Shown piece by piece: positions 10,160 to 17,567 of a stretch of DNA of 39,400 bases. The position numbers and the translations under genes are program-made. Under the pieces are notes generated by a model that made no database searches, was not told the origin of the DNA, and worked only from the letters and a program-made list of their open reading frames with translations. The stretch is from Erysipelotrichaceae bacterium. GTDB lineage: Bacteria > Bacillota_I > Bacilli_A > Erysipelotrichales > Erysipelotrichaceae. Location of the stretch: NCBI GenBank assembly GCA_017432545.1, contig JAFRJA010000206.1:1-39400 (forward strand). The letters run 5' to 3'. Numbering within the stretch: position 1 is the stretch's first letter; each line of letters opens with the position of its first letter.

Positions 10160-11497
10160 TTATTGGATAGTTAGATTAGGATCATCCATGATTTTATGCA
10201 GATAACTGATAGTTGTATCAAACAGTTCATCTGTGTCTTCTTCTGATACTTTGATATTGTGATCGAAATGAAGTTTGAATCTTCCATCAGATGAACGATC
10301 TTCAATAGATAATATCGTCGTATCAATGACATATTTACAGTAATACTGGGTGCAGATCGCTGTAGGATCGGCGTCCAGTGTAGCGTTCTGGAAGCTCACC
10401 CATATATCAAAGAGTTTTTCTTTACTGTCAGGAGTGATCTTAGCGCCTTTATAGTGTCTGAAAGCATTGACTGATTTTGTGCTGACTTTATTTATTATCT
10501 GAGCATAAGTATCGCTTGGATCAAACTCCATTAATACCGGAATTCCTGTTACGAACATACCGACAGTATTTTTCTCTTTGAAATTTGAACGGTTGAGTGA
10601 AACGGATCCGACATAGAATTTATCTCTGTTAAGTTTTTTCCGCATATATAGAGTTGTAGCTGAGAGGAACAGAATATATGGTGTTATTTTCTGACTTTCA
10701 CAGAAAAAATAGATCTTTGTGGAGAGGTTTTTATCAAGTTCTACCGTTCTGCGCTTTGCCTCAAGAGACTTATAACGTTCCGGCCACAGCCAGGTCTGTT
10801 CAGGACATTTGGCAAACTCCGATTCCATATACTCACGATCACGTTCATATCGATTGCTTAAGCGGTATTTCTTCTCACTTTCAATAAAATCCTGATAATT
10901 ATAAGCTTCGATGGTTTCTCCTTTCAGGAAGGAAAGGAACTGATTAGCGATAAGCATCACCGTCCAGGCGTCGGCAATGATATGGTGTATCTTGACCATT
11001 GCACCGCAGGAATCAGGCAGGTCAAGTAATGTAAACTCGCAAACTGCCGGTTCATTGTTCAGCATGCCCATACGGAGCTTGGTGAAAAACATCTTGATCT
11101 CGTGAACTACAACATTTTTGACAAGCGTAGAAGACGGTTTCTCGTTTTTCCATCTTTCTCTGGAAACTCCTGATCCCTCAACACGTATATCAAGTTTTAA
11201 GGGGATGGTGCCGTAAACTTCTCCATATTCGTCAACTTCTTCTCTATTATTGAAATGCATGACTTTGAACTCCCGGCGTTCAAAAGGTTTGGCATCCTGA
11301 TAGATCTTTTCATCTTTTTCAATAAAATAAGCTCTTAGGCCATCGTTGATTCTGAATACCTCATTAGCTGCTTCCTGCAGTTTAGCAATGTCTATCTTTC
11401 TTGGTATGATAATACTGCCTGTCAGAAGTGCAGCCTGACCGGCACCTTGTTTACACCCGAAATACATAAACATCTGCGCATCATGTAATTCAAACAT
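10160..11497 (-). CDS. Free-standing condensation-domain protein (NRPS C-domain/PapA-like acyltransferase)
   Basis: A 445-residue protein with the fold signature of NRPS condensation domains and PapA-type acyltransferases. The catalytic HHxxxD motif is HHIIADA at residues 171-177, with Ala in place of the usual final Gly. The second conserved block NTVGMFVTGIPV (310-321) matches the structural VGxFxNxxP motif. There are no adenylation or carrier domains, so it must use a separate carrier. The ACP gene 11 bases upstream in the same operon is the obvious donor. Such enzymes move an acyl group from a pantetheine arm to an amine or alcohol. Acceptor and product are unknown. About 130 residues between the N-terminal strand region and the HH motif look divergent. 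Confidence 0.82.
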   Translation of the reverse strand: MFELHDAQMFMYFGCKQGAGQAALLTGSIIIPRKIDIAKLQEAANEVFRINDGLRAYFIEKDEKIYQDAKPFERREFKVMHFNNREEVDEYGEVYGTIPLKLDIRVEGSGVSRERWKNEKPSSTLVKNVVVHEIKMFFTKLRMGMLNNEPAVCEFTLLDLPDSCGAMVKIHHIIADAWTVMLIANQFLSFLKGETIEAYNYQDFIESEKKYRLSNRYERDREYMESEFAKCPEQTWLWPERYKSLEAKRRTVELDKNLSTKIYFFCESQKITPYILFLSATTLYMRKKLNRDKFYVGSVSLNRSNFKEKNTVGMFVTGIPVLMEFDPSDTYAQIINKVSTKSVNAFRHYKGAKITPDSKEKLFDIWVSFQNATLDADPTAICTQYYCKYVIDTTILSIEDRSSDGRFKLHFDHNIKVSEEDTDELFDTTISYLHKIMDDPNLTIQ

Positions 11498-11507
11498 ACA
11501 ATAATAC

Positions 11508-11750
11508 CTAACCTTCCTTTTTGCTTATGATATATTCAACGACGTCTTTGACAGTAAGCAATTTGACTATATCTTCGTCTTCGACCTGTATATCAAAAGT
11601 ATCCTCAATATTTCCAATGAGACTGATGACATCTAGTGATGACAATTCTAAATCATTGACAAGTGACATTTCCTCAGTTAAGACAATTTCATCATTGCCG
11701 GTATAATCACGAATAAGATCCTGCAGTTGTTTCATCATTTCTTCTGACAT
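11508..11750 (-). CDS. Acyl carrier protein
   Basis: An 80-residue acidic, helical carrier protein. The phosphopantetheine site is in LELSSLDVISL, with Ser38 as the attachment residue (the usual DSL is SSL here, so the residue before Ser is not Asp). It begins with a strong GAGGAG ribosome site before ATG 11750 and is the first gene of a leftward operon with the condensation protein. It is dedicated to this locus rather than part of a fatty-acid operon, judging from its neighbours. The Sfp-type transferase at 27146 is the likely activator (inference). Confidence 0.88.
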   Translation of the reverse strand: MSEEMMKQLQDLIRDYTGNDEIVLTEEMSLVNDLELSSLDVISLIGNIEDTFDIQVEDEDIVKLLTVKDVVEYIISKKEG

Positions 11751-11803
11751 AAAATAACTCCTCTCAGTTTTTAAGGAACAATAAAAAAGATTTATTAATA
11801 TAT

Positions 11804-11809
11804 ATTATA
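11804..11809 (-). promoter_or_regulatory. -10 element for the ACP/condensation operon
   Basis: TATAAT on the minus strand about 55 bases before the ACP start. The -35 region is AT-rich and overlaps the palindrome at 11826-11841. No strong TTGACA is visible. Confidence 0.4.
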
Positions 11810-11825
11810 GACAATTTCAATTTGT

Positions 11826-11841
11826 TTATTTATATAAATAA
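11826..11841. promoter_or_regulatory. 16-bp perfect palindrome, operator candidate
   Basis: TTATTTATATAAATAA is self-complementary over 16 bases and falls where the -35 of the ACP promoter would be. A repressor bound here would block that promoter. An AT-rich palindrome in an AT-rich spacer can also arise by chance. Confidence 0.4.
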
Positions 11842-11878
11842 GTCGGATATTTGAACTAAAATATGAATACATTTCGGA

Positions 11879-11892
11879 AGAAAGCGCTTACC
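11879..11892. promoter_or_regulatory. cre-like (CcpA) site candidate
   Basis: AGAAAGCGCTTACC differs from the ideal TGAAAGCGCTTACA only at the end positions. It lies between the divergent ACP operon and mgtA, so it could act on either. No ccpA gene is in view. Confidence 0.35.
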
Positions 11893-11993
11893 GGATAAAA
11901 ATGATCTGTATGTTCAGCATAGCAATGACAATGAATACAGTTACCTGTTTTATGGTTTTCTGTTAATATTAAAGTGTAGAAAGAGGTTTTTGC

Positions 11994-12062
11994 ATGGACG
12001 CTAGTGAAGTTCCTTTATCGTGTAACAATACCGGGCGGCTCTTGCTGAGATCTTTTTGCTGA
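11994..12062 (+). CDS. Possible mgtA leader peptide (22 residues)
   Basis: An ATG 32 codons upstream of mgtA, preceded by AGAGG at a spacing of about 8, opens MDASEVPLSCNNTGRLLLRSFC and ends at TGA 12060-12062. The frame spans the 5' arm of the hairpin at 12034-12081, so ribosome position would decide whether that hairpin forms. It starts with acidic residues and a proline. This recalls MgtL of enterobacteria, where acidic/Pro codons destabilise ribosomes at low Mg2+. The homology is only of layout and composition; the link is inference. It could be a chance ORF. Confidence 0.35.
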   Translation: MDASEVPLSCNNTGRLLLRSFC

Positions 12063-12081
12063 TTCAGAAATGAAAGCCGCC
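12034..12081 (+). promoter_or_regulatory. Hairpin in the mgtA 5' leader
   Basis: GGCGGCT (12034-12040) pairs with AGCCGCC (12075-12081). Inside it, CTGA (12045-12048) pairs with TCAG (12064-12067) and ATC with GAT. The mgtA ribosome site AGGAGG (about 12087-12092) follows 5 bases after the stem. It does not match the M-box, fluoride or yybP consensus as I know them. The position suits control of translation or termination of mgtA. Confidence 0.5.
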
Positions 12082-12100
12082 TTAACAGGAGGCTTTTTAT

Positions 12101-14716
12101 ATGAAAAAAAACAAACAGAAAATCAATAGTACTGTCGAAGAAAGGCTGACATCTTTTTCTGGGATGCCGGTTCAGGAAGTCTTTGATTTTTTCAAAGTGA
12201 CCAATGACGGCCTGAATGCTGAGCAGATAGAAGCAGGGCAGGAGAAGTTTGGTCCTAATATCATTACGACCGGTAATGAGAATTCTGTTTTCACCAGGAT
12301 CAGAGATGCTCTGATCAATCCCTTCAACCTGGTATTGATGGCGGTAATCGTTGTCAGCTATTTTACTGATATTGTTTTAGCCAGCCCGCCATCCTACGCG
12401 ACGATCGTAATGCTGATCATCATCGTACTGATCTCTTCCATTACTTCTTTTGTGCAGGCTCAGAAGTCCGATGCCGCGGCAAAAGCCTTGCAGGAAATGA
12501 TCGTCACCAAGGTCAACGTGATCAGACAGGGCATGAAGATGCAGATCAGCATCGAAGAGTGTGTACCCGGCGATCTGGTCATTCTGGGTTCAGGTGATCT
12601 GATTCCTGGTGATGTGCGTTTTATAGAGACAAAGGACTTATTCGTCGATCAGGCACAGTTGACCGGTGAATCAAATCCTGTCGAGAAATATATCGATAAC
12701 AGAGAAGCAGAGAATATCACTGATCTTTCCAATATCGGTTTCATGGGTTGCGATATCGTTTCCGGTTCGGCCAGAGCGATCGTTGTCGCGACCGGCAATC
12801 AGACTTATTTCGGCAATATGTCAAAGACACTCAGCAATCAGAATGAGAAGAGTGTCTTTGATAAGAATATGGAATCTATTACGACTTTACTGATCAGATT
12901 CATGCTGGTAATGGTACCGGTCATTTTTGCGGCAAACTTCTTTACCAAACATGATCTGTTAGGTTCAGTCATCTTTGCGATCACGATCGCCGTTGGCATC
13001 ATGCCGGAAATGCTGCCGGTAATGATCACTTCTTCTTTGGCCAAAGGTGCAATCGCCATGTCCAAGAAAAAGACGATCGTCAAGCAACTTGGTTCCATTC
13101 AGACTTTCGGTGAGATGGATATCCTGTGTACCGATAAGACCGGAACACTGACACAAGATGAGATCGTGCTGGAAAAATACATGGACGCGACCGGTAAGGA
13201 AGATATCAGAGTCTTAAGACATGCGTTCCTGAACAGCTATTTCCAGACCGGATTAAAGAATCTGATGGACAGGGCTATCATTTCCAGAGGTGAAAAAGAA
13301 GGCCTCGATTATCTGAAGAAATCTTATGTCAGAGAAGATGAGATCCCGTTTGATTTTGCGCGTAGAAAGATGTCGGTCGTTTTGCGTGACCGCAAACTGA
13401 AAAGACAGTTAATAACCAAAGGTGCGGTCGATGAGATCATCGCCAACTGTGCCTTTATAGAAATAGATGGAAAAGTAAAACCGATGACCGAAGAACTGAT
13501 GAAGAATGCCTATCGGATCTCGGAAGAAAATGGTGAAGAGGGTATCAGAGTCATCGCGGTTGCCCAGAAAAATGAGATCCCGGATATCGATGAATTCTCA
13601 GCGGAAGACGAAAAAGATATGGTCCTGCTCGGCTTTATCGGTTTCCTTGATCCACCTAAAGAATCGTCCAAGACCGCTATTGAAGCATTAAAGAAAAACG
13701 GTATCAGGACTGTTGTCCTTACGGGTGATTCCAAGGCAGTTGCCATCAATATCTGTAAACGTCTTGGTATCGATACGGAATACAGCTATTCCGGTTCGGA
13801 TGTCGAGATGATGAATGATGGTCAGCTCAAGAATGCCTGTAAGAAAGCCCAGATTTTTGCGAAACTGAATCCTTTACAGAAAAAGAGGATCGTTGAGACT
13901 TTCCAGGATCTTGGCCATGTGGTGGGTTACATGGGTGATGGTATCAATGATGCGCCGCCGCTCAAACAGGCTGATGTCGGTATCTCTGTTGATACAGCTG
14001 TTGATATCGCCAAGGAAGTCGCTGATATCATCCTGTTAGAAAAAGATCTGATGGTACTGGATGAAGGTGTCGTTGAAGGACGTAAGACCTTTGCCAATAT
14101 GAACAAGTATCTCAAGATGGCGATCTCCGGTAACTTCGGAAATATGATCTCGGTTCTGATCGCTTCTTTGGCTTTGCCATTCCTGCCATTGAAGCCGGTC
14201 CATATCCTGGTTCAGAACATCCTTAATGACTTCGCTCAGTTCGGTATGCCTTATGACAATGTCGAACAGGAATATATCGAAAAACCAATGGAATGGGATA
14301 CGAATTCGCTCAAGAGTTTCATGTTCTATTTCGGACTTACTTCCACGATCATGGATTTACTGTGTTTTACGGTACTGTGGTTCATCTTCGGTTATGATAC
14401 CGTTGAAGAGGCAGAGTTCTTCCAATGCGGCTGGTTCATGTTCGGAGTAATATCGCAAACCATGGTCATTCACACGATCAGAACTCATCGTCTGCCGTTT
14501 GTGGGTGGTAAAGCCGGTTATCAGTTGATATTATCAACTTCGATCGTGGTGATCATAACCTTACTGATGGGTCTGACTGATTTTGCCTACATCCCGGATA
14601 TGAAACCTTTACCTGTTTCATATGTGATGTGGTTGGCGATTCTTTGTGTCATTTATCTGCTGCTGGCACAGCTGATGAAAAACATATATATCAAGAAATT
14701 CAAGAAATGGATCTAG
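12101..14716 (+). CDS. mgtA: Magnesium-translocating P-type ATPase (MgtA/MgtB type)
   Basis: An 871-residue P-type ATPase. It has an N-terminal cation-ATPase domain, the actuator motif TGES at 188-191, the phosphorylated Asp345 in CTDKTGTLT, the hinge motif GDGINDAPP at 612-620, and about ten membrane helices. The P-IIIB length and the TM4 sequence (AVGIMPEMLPV) match MgtA/MgtB rather than calcium pumps. The start at 12101 has an AGGAGG site at good spacing. The next gene begins 12 bases after the stop and encodes an MgtE-N/CBS protein, so both products act on Mg2+ uptake. Expression is probably controlled through the hairpin leader upstream. Confidence 0.93.
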   Translation: MKKNKQKINSTVEERLTSFSGMPVQEVFDFFKVTNDGLNAEQIEAGQEKFGPNIITTGNENSVFTRIRDALINPFNLVLMAVIVVSYFTDIVLASPPSYATIVMLIIIVLISSITSFVQAQKSDAAAKALQEMIVTKVNVIRQGMKMQISIEECVPGDLVILGSGDLIPGDVRFIETKDLFVDQAQLTGESNPVEKYIDNREAENITDLSNIGFMGCDIVSGSARAIVVATGNQTYFGNMSKTLSNQNEKSVFDKNMESITTLLIRFMLVMVPVIFAANFFTKHDLLGSVIFAITIAVGIMPEMLPVMITSSLAKGAIAMSKKKTIVKQLGSIQTFGEMDILCTDKTGTLTQDEIVLEKYMDATGKEDIRVLRHAFLNSYFQTGLKNLMDRAIISRGEKEGLDYLKKSYVREDEIPFDFARRKMSVVLRDRKLKRQLITKGAVDEIIANCAFIEIDGKVKPMTEELMKNAYRISEENGEEGIRVIAVAQKNEIPDIDEFSAEDEKDMVLLGFIGFLDPPKESSKTAIEALKKNGIRTVVLTGDSKAVAINICKRLGIDTEYSYSGSDVEMMNDGQLKNACKKAQIFAKLNPLQKKRIVETFQDLGHVVGYMGDGINDAPPLKQADVGISVDTAVDIAKEVADIILLEKDLMVLDEGVVEGRKTFANMNKYLKMAISGNFGNMISVLIASLALPFLPLKPVHILVQNILNDFAQFGMPYDNVEQEYIEKPMEWDTNSLKSFMFYFGLTSTIMDLLCFTVLWFIFGYDTVEEAEFFQCGWFMFGVISQTMVIHTIRTHRLPFVGGKAGYQLILSTSIVVIITLLMGLTDFAYIPDMKPLPVSYVMWLAILCVIYLLLAQLMKNIYIKKFKKWI

Positions 14717-14728
14717 GAGGGAGCAGAC

Positions 14729-15727
14729 ATGGAAAACAAAGTCGTAGAAGAAAATATTGAAGAAAGAAATTATACCCAGGAAATATTTGATCTGATCCGC
14801 AAGACGAAAAATTCAAAACTGCTGGCTCAGACCCTTACCAATTATCACGATAACGATATTGCGGATGCCCTGACTTATCTGTCTCCTGAAGAAAGAAAGA
14901 GACTGTATAAAGCGATCGGTGTTGAAGCGACATCCCGTATCTTTGCCTATCTGGATGAAGATGTCGATAAGTATTTTGCGGAACTGGAAGCAGAGAAAGC
15001 TGCCGACATCCTGGAAGAAATGGATGCCGACGATGCGATCGATATCTTGGAAGAACTCGATACCAAGAAGGCCGAAGAGATCATCTCTTTGATCGAACCG
15101 GAATCCAAGAACGATATCCAGCTGATCAAATCCTATAAGGATAATGAATTCGGTTCCTTGATGACGACCAACTTTATTACCTTGGATCATGGCATCGGTA
15201 TCAAGAAATCAATTGAACAGCTGATCGAAAAGGCTGAAGAAAATGACAACATCGAAACTCTTTATATCGTCAAAGACGGCAAGTTCTATGGTGCTCTGAC
15301 TTTAAGAGATCTGCTTATCACCAAGAAAGACGAAGATCTTGAAGAAAAGATCATCCTGTCTTATCCGTTTGTCTATGACAAGGAAGAGATCACGGATTCA
15401 GCGATCGATACCCTGACAGATTACTCAGAAGATTCCATCCCGGTCCTGAATAAAGAAACCAACGAGATCGTTGGCGTCATTACCGCGGGTGACCTCGTTG
15501 AACTGATCAATGAAGACGAGGAAGAAGAAAAAGAAAAAGTTCCTGAGAAGAAAACTAAGAAGTTCAACTGGTATCAGCTTGCGGCCTTTGGTTTACTGCT
15601 GGTATTGGCAGTGATGATGCTGACAGGAGCTATTCCACCTTCCTATGTCTATCTGGAGGTTGGTATCGTTCTGGTTGCCCTGGCTTTAGAAGCGTATGGT
15701 CTGTTTGTGTTTAACAAGCAGGAATAA
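14729..15727 (+). CDS. MgtE-N/CBS domain protein with two C-terminal membrane helices
   Basis: A 332-residue protein. Residues about 20-130 form the alpha-helical MgtE N-domain with its acidic LEEMDADDAIDILEEL-type repeats. Residues about 135-260 hold a CBS pair (GSLMTTNFITLDHG; LTLRDLLI; VGVITAGDLVELI). These are the Mg2+-sensing cytosolic parts of the MgtE channel. After an acidic/basic linker (about 263-280) only two hydrophobic helices follow (about 283-302 and 306-327), instead of the five-helix MgtE pore. It therefore is unlikely to be a channel itself. It shares an operon with mgtA (12-base gap, GGAGGGAGC ribosome site) and may report Mg2+ or adenosine-nucleotide status to the pump (inference). 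Confidence 0.85.
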   Translation: MENKVVEENIEERNYTQEIFDLIRKTKNSKLLAQTLTNYHDNDIADALTYLSPEERKRLYKAIGVEATSRIFAYLDEDVDKYFAELEAEKAADILEEMDADDAIDILEELDTKKAEEIISLIEPESKNDIQLIKSYKDNEFGSLMTTNFITLDHGIGIKKSIEQLIEKAEENDNIETLYIVKDGKFYGALTLRDLLITKKDEDLEEKIILSYPFVYDKEEITDSAIDTLTDYSEDSIPVLNKETNEIVGVITAGDLVELINEDEEEEKEKVPEKKTKKFNWYQLAAFGLLLVLAVMMLTGAIPPSYVYLEVGIVLVALALEAYGLFVFNKQE

Positions 15728-15740
15728 AATTAATTTGAAT

Positions 15741-15769
15741 AAGAGAGCCTGTGAGGCTCTCTTATTTTC
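15741..15769. terminator. Bidirectional terminator between mgtA operon and GH43 gene
   Basis: AAGAGAGCCT-GTG-AGGCTCTCTT is a perfect 10-bp stem with a 3-base loop, followed by ATTTTC on the plus strand. It separates convergent genes. Confidence 0.88.
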
Positions 15770-17207
15770 AGATAAATTCAAATGATAGGAAATCTATGCT
15801 TCCTATTCCACGATAAGTGAAATAAAGGGATAGTTTTTCTTTATTTGGGAATCTGATAATTACCGGTTCACTGTTTTTATAATCTTTATTTTCTGATAAA
15901 GAAATTGTTGCGAGCATATCTCCATTTAGATCGGTTCTGACTTCAAAAAGACCTTCATCACCTCTGGTAGTGACCTGAAGTTTAACTTCATCTTTGTATG
16001 TGAAATATTTGAAACCTGCTGTGGATCCATCGCGCATGTTTCTGATGTATTGGGTTTCGATCCTTTCTTCGTCTTTTGAATCTTGGGTAAAAGCCGGATG
16101 AAGTTGCCTAATATTTTCAAATCCTTCACCTTCACAATTATCCATATAATGTAAAGCACCGTCTCTGGAGGTCAGATGACAGGCAATGGCGGCATTGTAT
16201 TTTCCTTGTGATACTAATGGCCCGTCATTGAGACCACAGCTGGTCAGTTCAGCCTGATCAAAAGTTCCATCCTGTTTCAGATAGATCCTTTCGGCTATTC
16301 CCTGACGGGCAAAGGTCGAATAGTTGGTCTGACGATGAGCGAAAATATAATACTTTCCGTTTATTTCTTCGATCGATCCGTGATTGTTTCCGGTATAGGA
16401 GACGCGATGTTTTTCATCGACTATGCCGATATCGCCATTATCATGAAGGATGCCTTTGTATTCAAAAGGACCTTTCGGATCATCGCTCATGGCATAGCAC
16501 AGTTCGTGTGAATTCCATGATGAATAGATGAAATAATACTTATCTTTTATCTTGCGTATGGAACTGGCCTCAAAGAAATCATGACCGTGATCAGTAACGT
16601 TATTTATGGCCAGTTTTACCGGTTCGTTTTTGATCGTATACATGTCTTCTTTAAGTTCTGTGACATAGGCACCCGGTTTTTTAAGACCGCCGAATTCTCG
16701 GTCAATGAAGTCCCAGCTTGGATCCGGATCAAATCCGACATAGAGATAAACCTTATCATCTTCAACAAATATCGCCGGATCAAAAGGATAGGGATCATCA
16801 TCTCTTTTTCCTAACAGTCCTCTTTCGTTTCCAACGTGGTTGAGGAATTCAAATGGACCTTCAGCCCTGTCGGCTACTGCAACACCTATCGCTCCAATCT
16901 CACATGGCGCATAGTACAGGTAATAACGGCCATCTATGCCTTGAATCGCATCCGGGGCAAACAGCACACTTAATAATTCTCTGTTTAAAGGATCCTGATC
17001 TTTTCGAAAGATCACACCGTGATATGTCCAGGTGGAAAGATCTTCAACCGGTGCACTCCATAAGACATAATCGTTCTCACAGAAAAAAGGGGAACCGAAA
17101 CTATCGTGAGAACCATAGACATAAAGCCTTCCCTCAAAGACCCGTGGTTCGCCATCGGGAATATATTCGTAGTTTGGCAGATAGGGATTGAATATCTGTT
17201 TCTTCAT
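15768..17207 (-). CDS. Glycoside hydrolase family 43 protein (xylosidase/arabinofuranosidase-like)
   Basis: A 479-residue protein without a signal peptide, so it acts on imported oligosaccharides. The N-terminal five-bladed propeller of GH43 is recognisable. Asp18 in YIPDGEP is the likely base, Asp143 in PFDPAIFVED the pKa modulator, and Glu213 in FFEASSIRK the acid. A smaller beta-rich domain occupies about residues 345-479. The family cleaves xylosidic or arabinosidic links; exact specificity cannot be read. It stands alone, and its 3' end shares a terminator with the mgtA operon. No ribosome site precedes ATG 17207. Possible -10-like boxes lie close to the ATG, so the transcript may have a very short leader. 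Confidence 0.88.
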   Translation of the reverse strand: MKKQIFNPYLPNYEYIPDGEPRVFEGRLYVYGSHDSFGSPFFCENDYVLWSAPVEDLSTWTYHGVIFRKDQDPLNRELLSVLFAPDAIQGIDGRYYLYYAPCEIGAIGVAVADRAEGPFEFLNHVGNERGLLGKRDDDPYPFDPAIFVEDDKVYLYVGFDPDPSWDFIDREFGGLKKPGAYVTELKEDMYTIKNEPVKLAINNVTDHGHDFFEASSIRKIKDKYYFIYSSWNSHELCYAMSDDPKGPFEYKGILHDNGDIGIVDEKHRVSYTGNNHGSIEEINGKYYIFAHRQTNYSTFARQGIAERIYLKQDGTFDQAELTSCGLNDGPLVSQGKYNAAIACHLTSRDGALHYMDNCEGEGFENIRQLHPAFTQDSKDEERIETQYIRNMRDGSTAGFKYFTYKDEVKLQVTTRGDEGLFEVRTDLNGDMLATISLSENKDYKNSEPVIIRFPNKEKLSLYFTYRGIGSIDFLSFEFI

Positions 17208-17292
17208 ATTTTTAATATACTGCAGTTATAATATTGATATAGAAAGATTTGAGTATTTTTCAAGAGGATCGATCAAAGACCACAGGGGTCGA

Positions 17293-17310
17293 TTCTTGAG
17301 ATCTCAAGAA
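17293..17310. promoter_or_regulatory. 18-bp perfect palindrome before a small membrane-protein gene
   Basis: TTCTTGAGATCTCAAGAA is perfectly self-complementary and ends 2 bases before the AAGGAGG ribosome site. It may be an operator, or as RNA a hairpin with a GATC loop. Confidence 0.6.
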
Positions 17311-17322
17311 AAGGAGGTATTT

Positions 17323-17478
17323 ATGATCAGCAACAAAACTGCATGGATGTTATTTTTCATCATTATTCTGGCCCTCATACTCGGAGTCATCAGAACAAAT
17401 ATATGGCTCATATGTTTCTCTGTTGTAGGCCTTATAGCATTGATCATTATCGGTTGGTTTGTAAAGCGCAAGAGATAA
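17323..17478 (+). CDS. Small two-helix membrane protein (51 residues)
   Basis: The ATG at 17323 has a near-perfect AAGGAGG ribosome site 7 bases upstream, so I prefer it to the longer open frame that begins at 17188. The product has two hydrophobic segments at about residues 8-24 and 29-46 and ends FVKRKR, a typical cytoplasmic positive tail. I do not recognise a family. It has its own terminator right after the stop and a striking palindrome right before it, so it appears to be a regulated single-gene unit. Confidence 0.72.
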   Translation: MISNKTAWMLFFIIILALILGVIRTNIWLICFSVVGLIALIIIGWFVKRKR

Positions 17479-17500
17479 GACCAGGATTATCATGAATCAG

Positions 17501-17529
17501 ACAGATCAGGAATAACTGGTCTGTTTTTA
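17501..17529 (+). terminator. Intrinsic terminator after the small membrane-protein gene
   Basis: ACAGATCAG-GAATAA-CTGGTCTGT with one G-U pair, followed by five Ts. A longer alternative pairing AGACCAG (17478-17484) with CTGGTCT also exists. Confidence 0.82.
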
Positions 17530-17567
17530 ACAGTCGTAAAGATGCAGAAAAACAGGCATTCCTTTTT

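Noticed and set aside
11960..12100. M-box (ykoK) magnesium riboswitch before mgtA
   Set aside because: The conserved M-box stems and sequences are not present; the leader is short and has one main hairpin.
14813..15190. 125-residue minus-strand ORF inside the MgtE-N/CBS gene
   Set aside because: It is the shadow of the acidic repeats of the real gene, with no ribosome site.
17188..17322. Longer start for the small membrane protein
   Set aside because: The extension would run through the palindrome and the AAGGAGG ribosome site; ATG 17323 fits far better.
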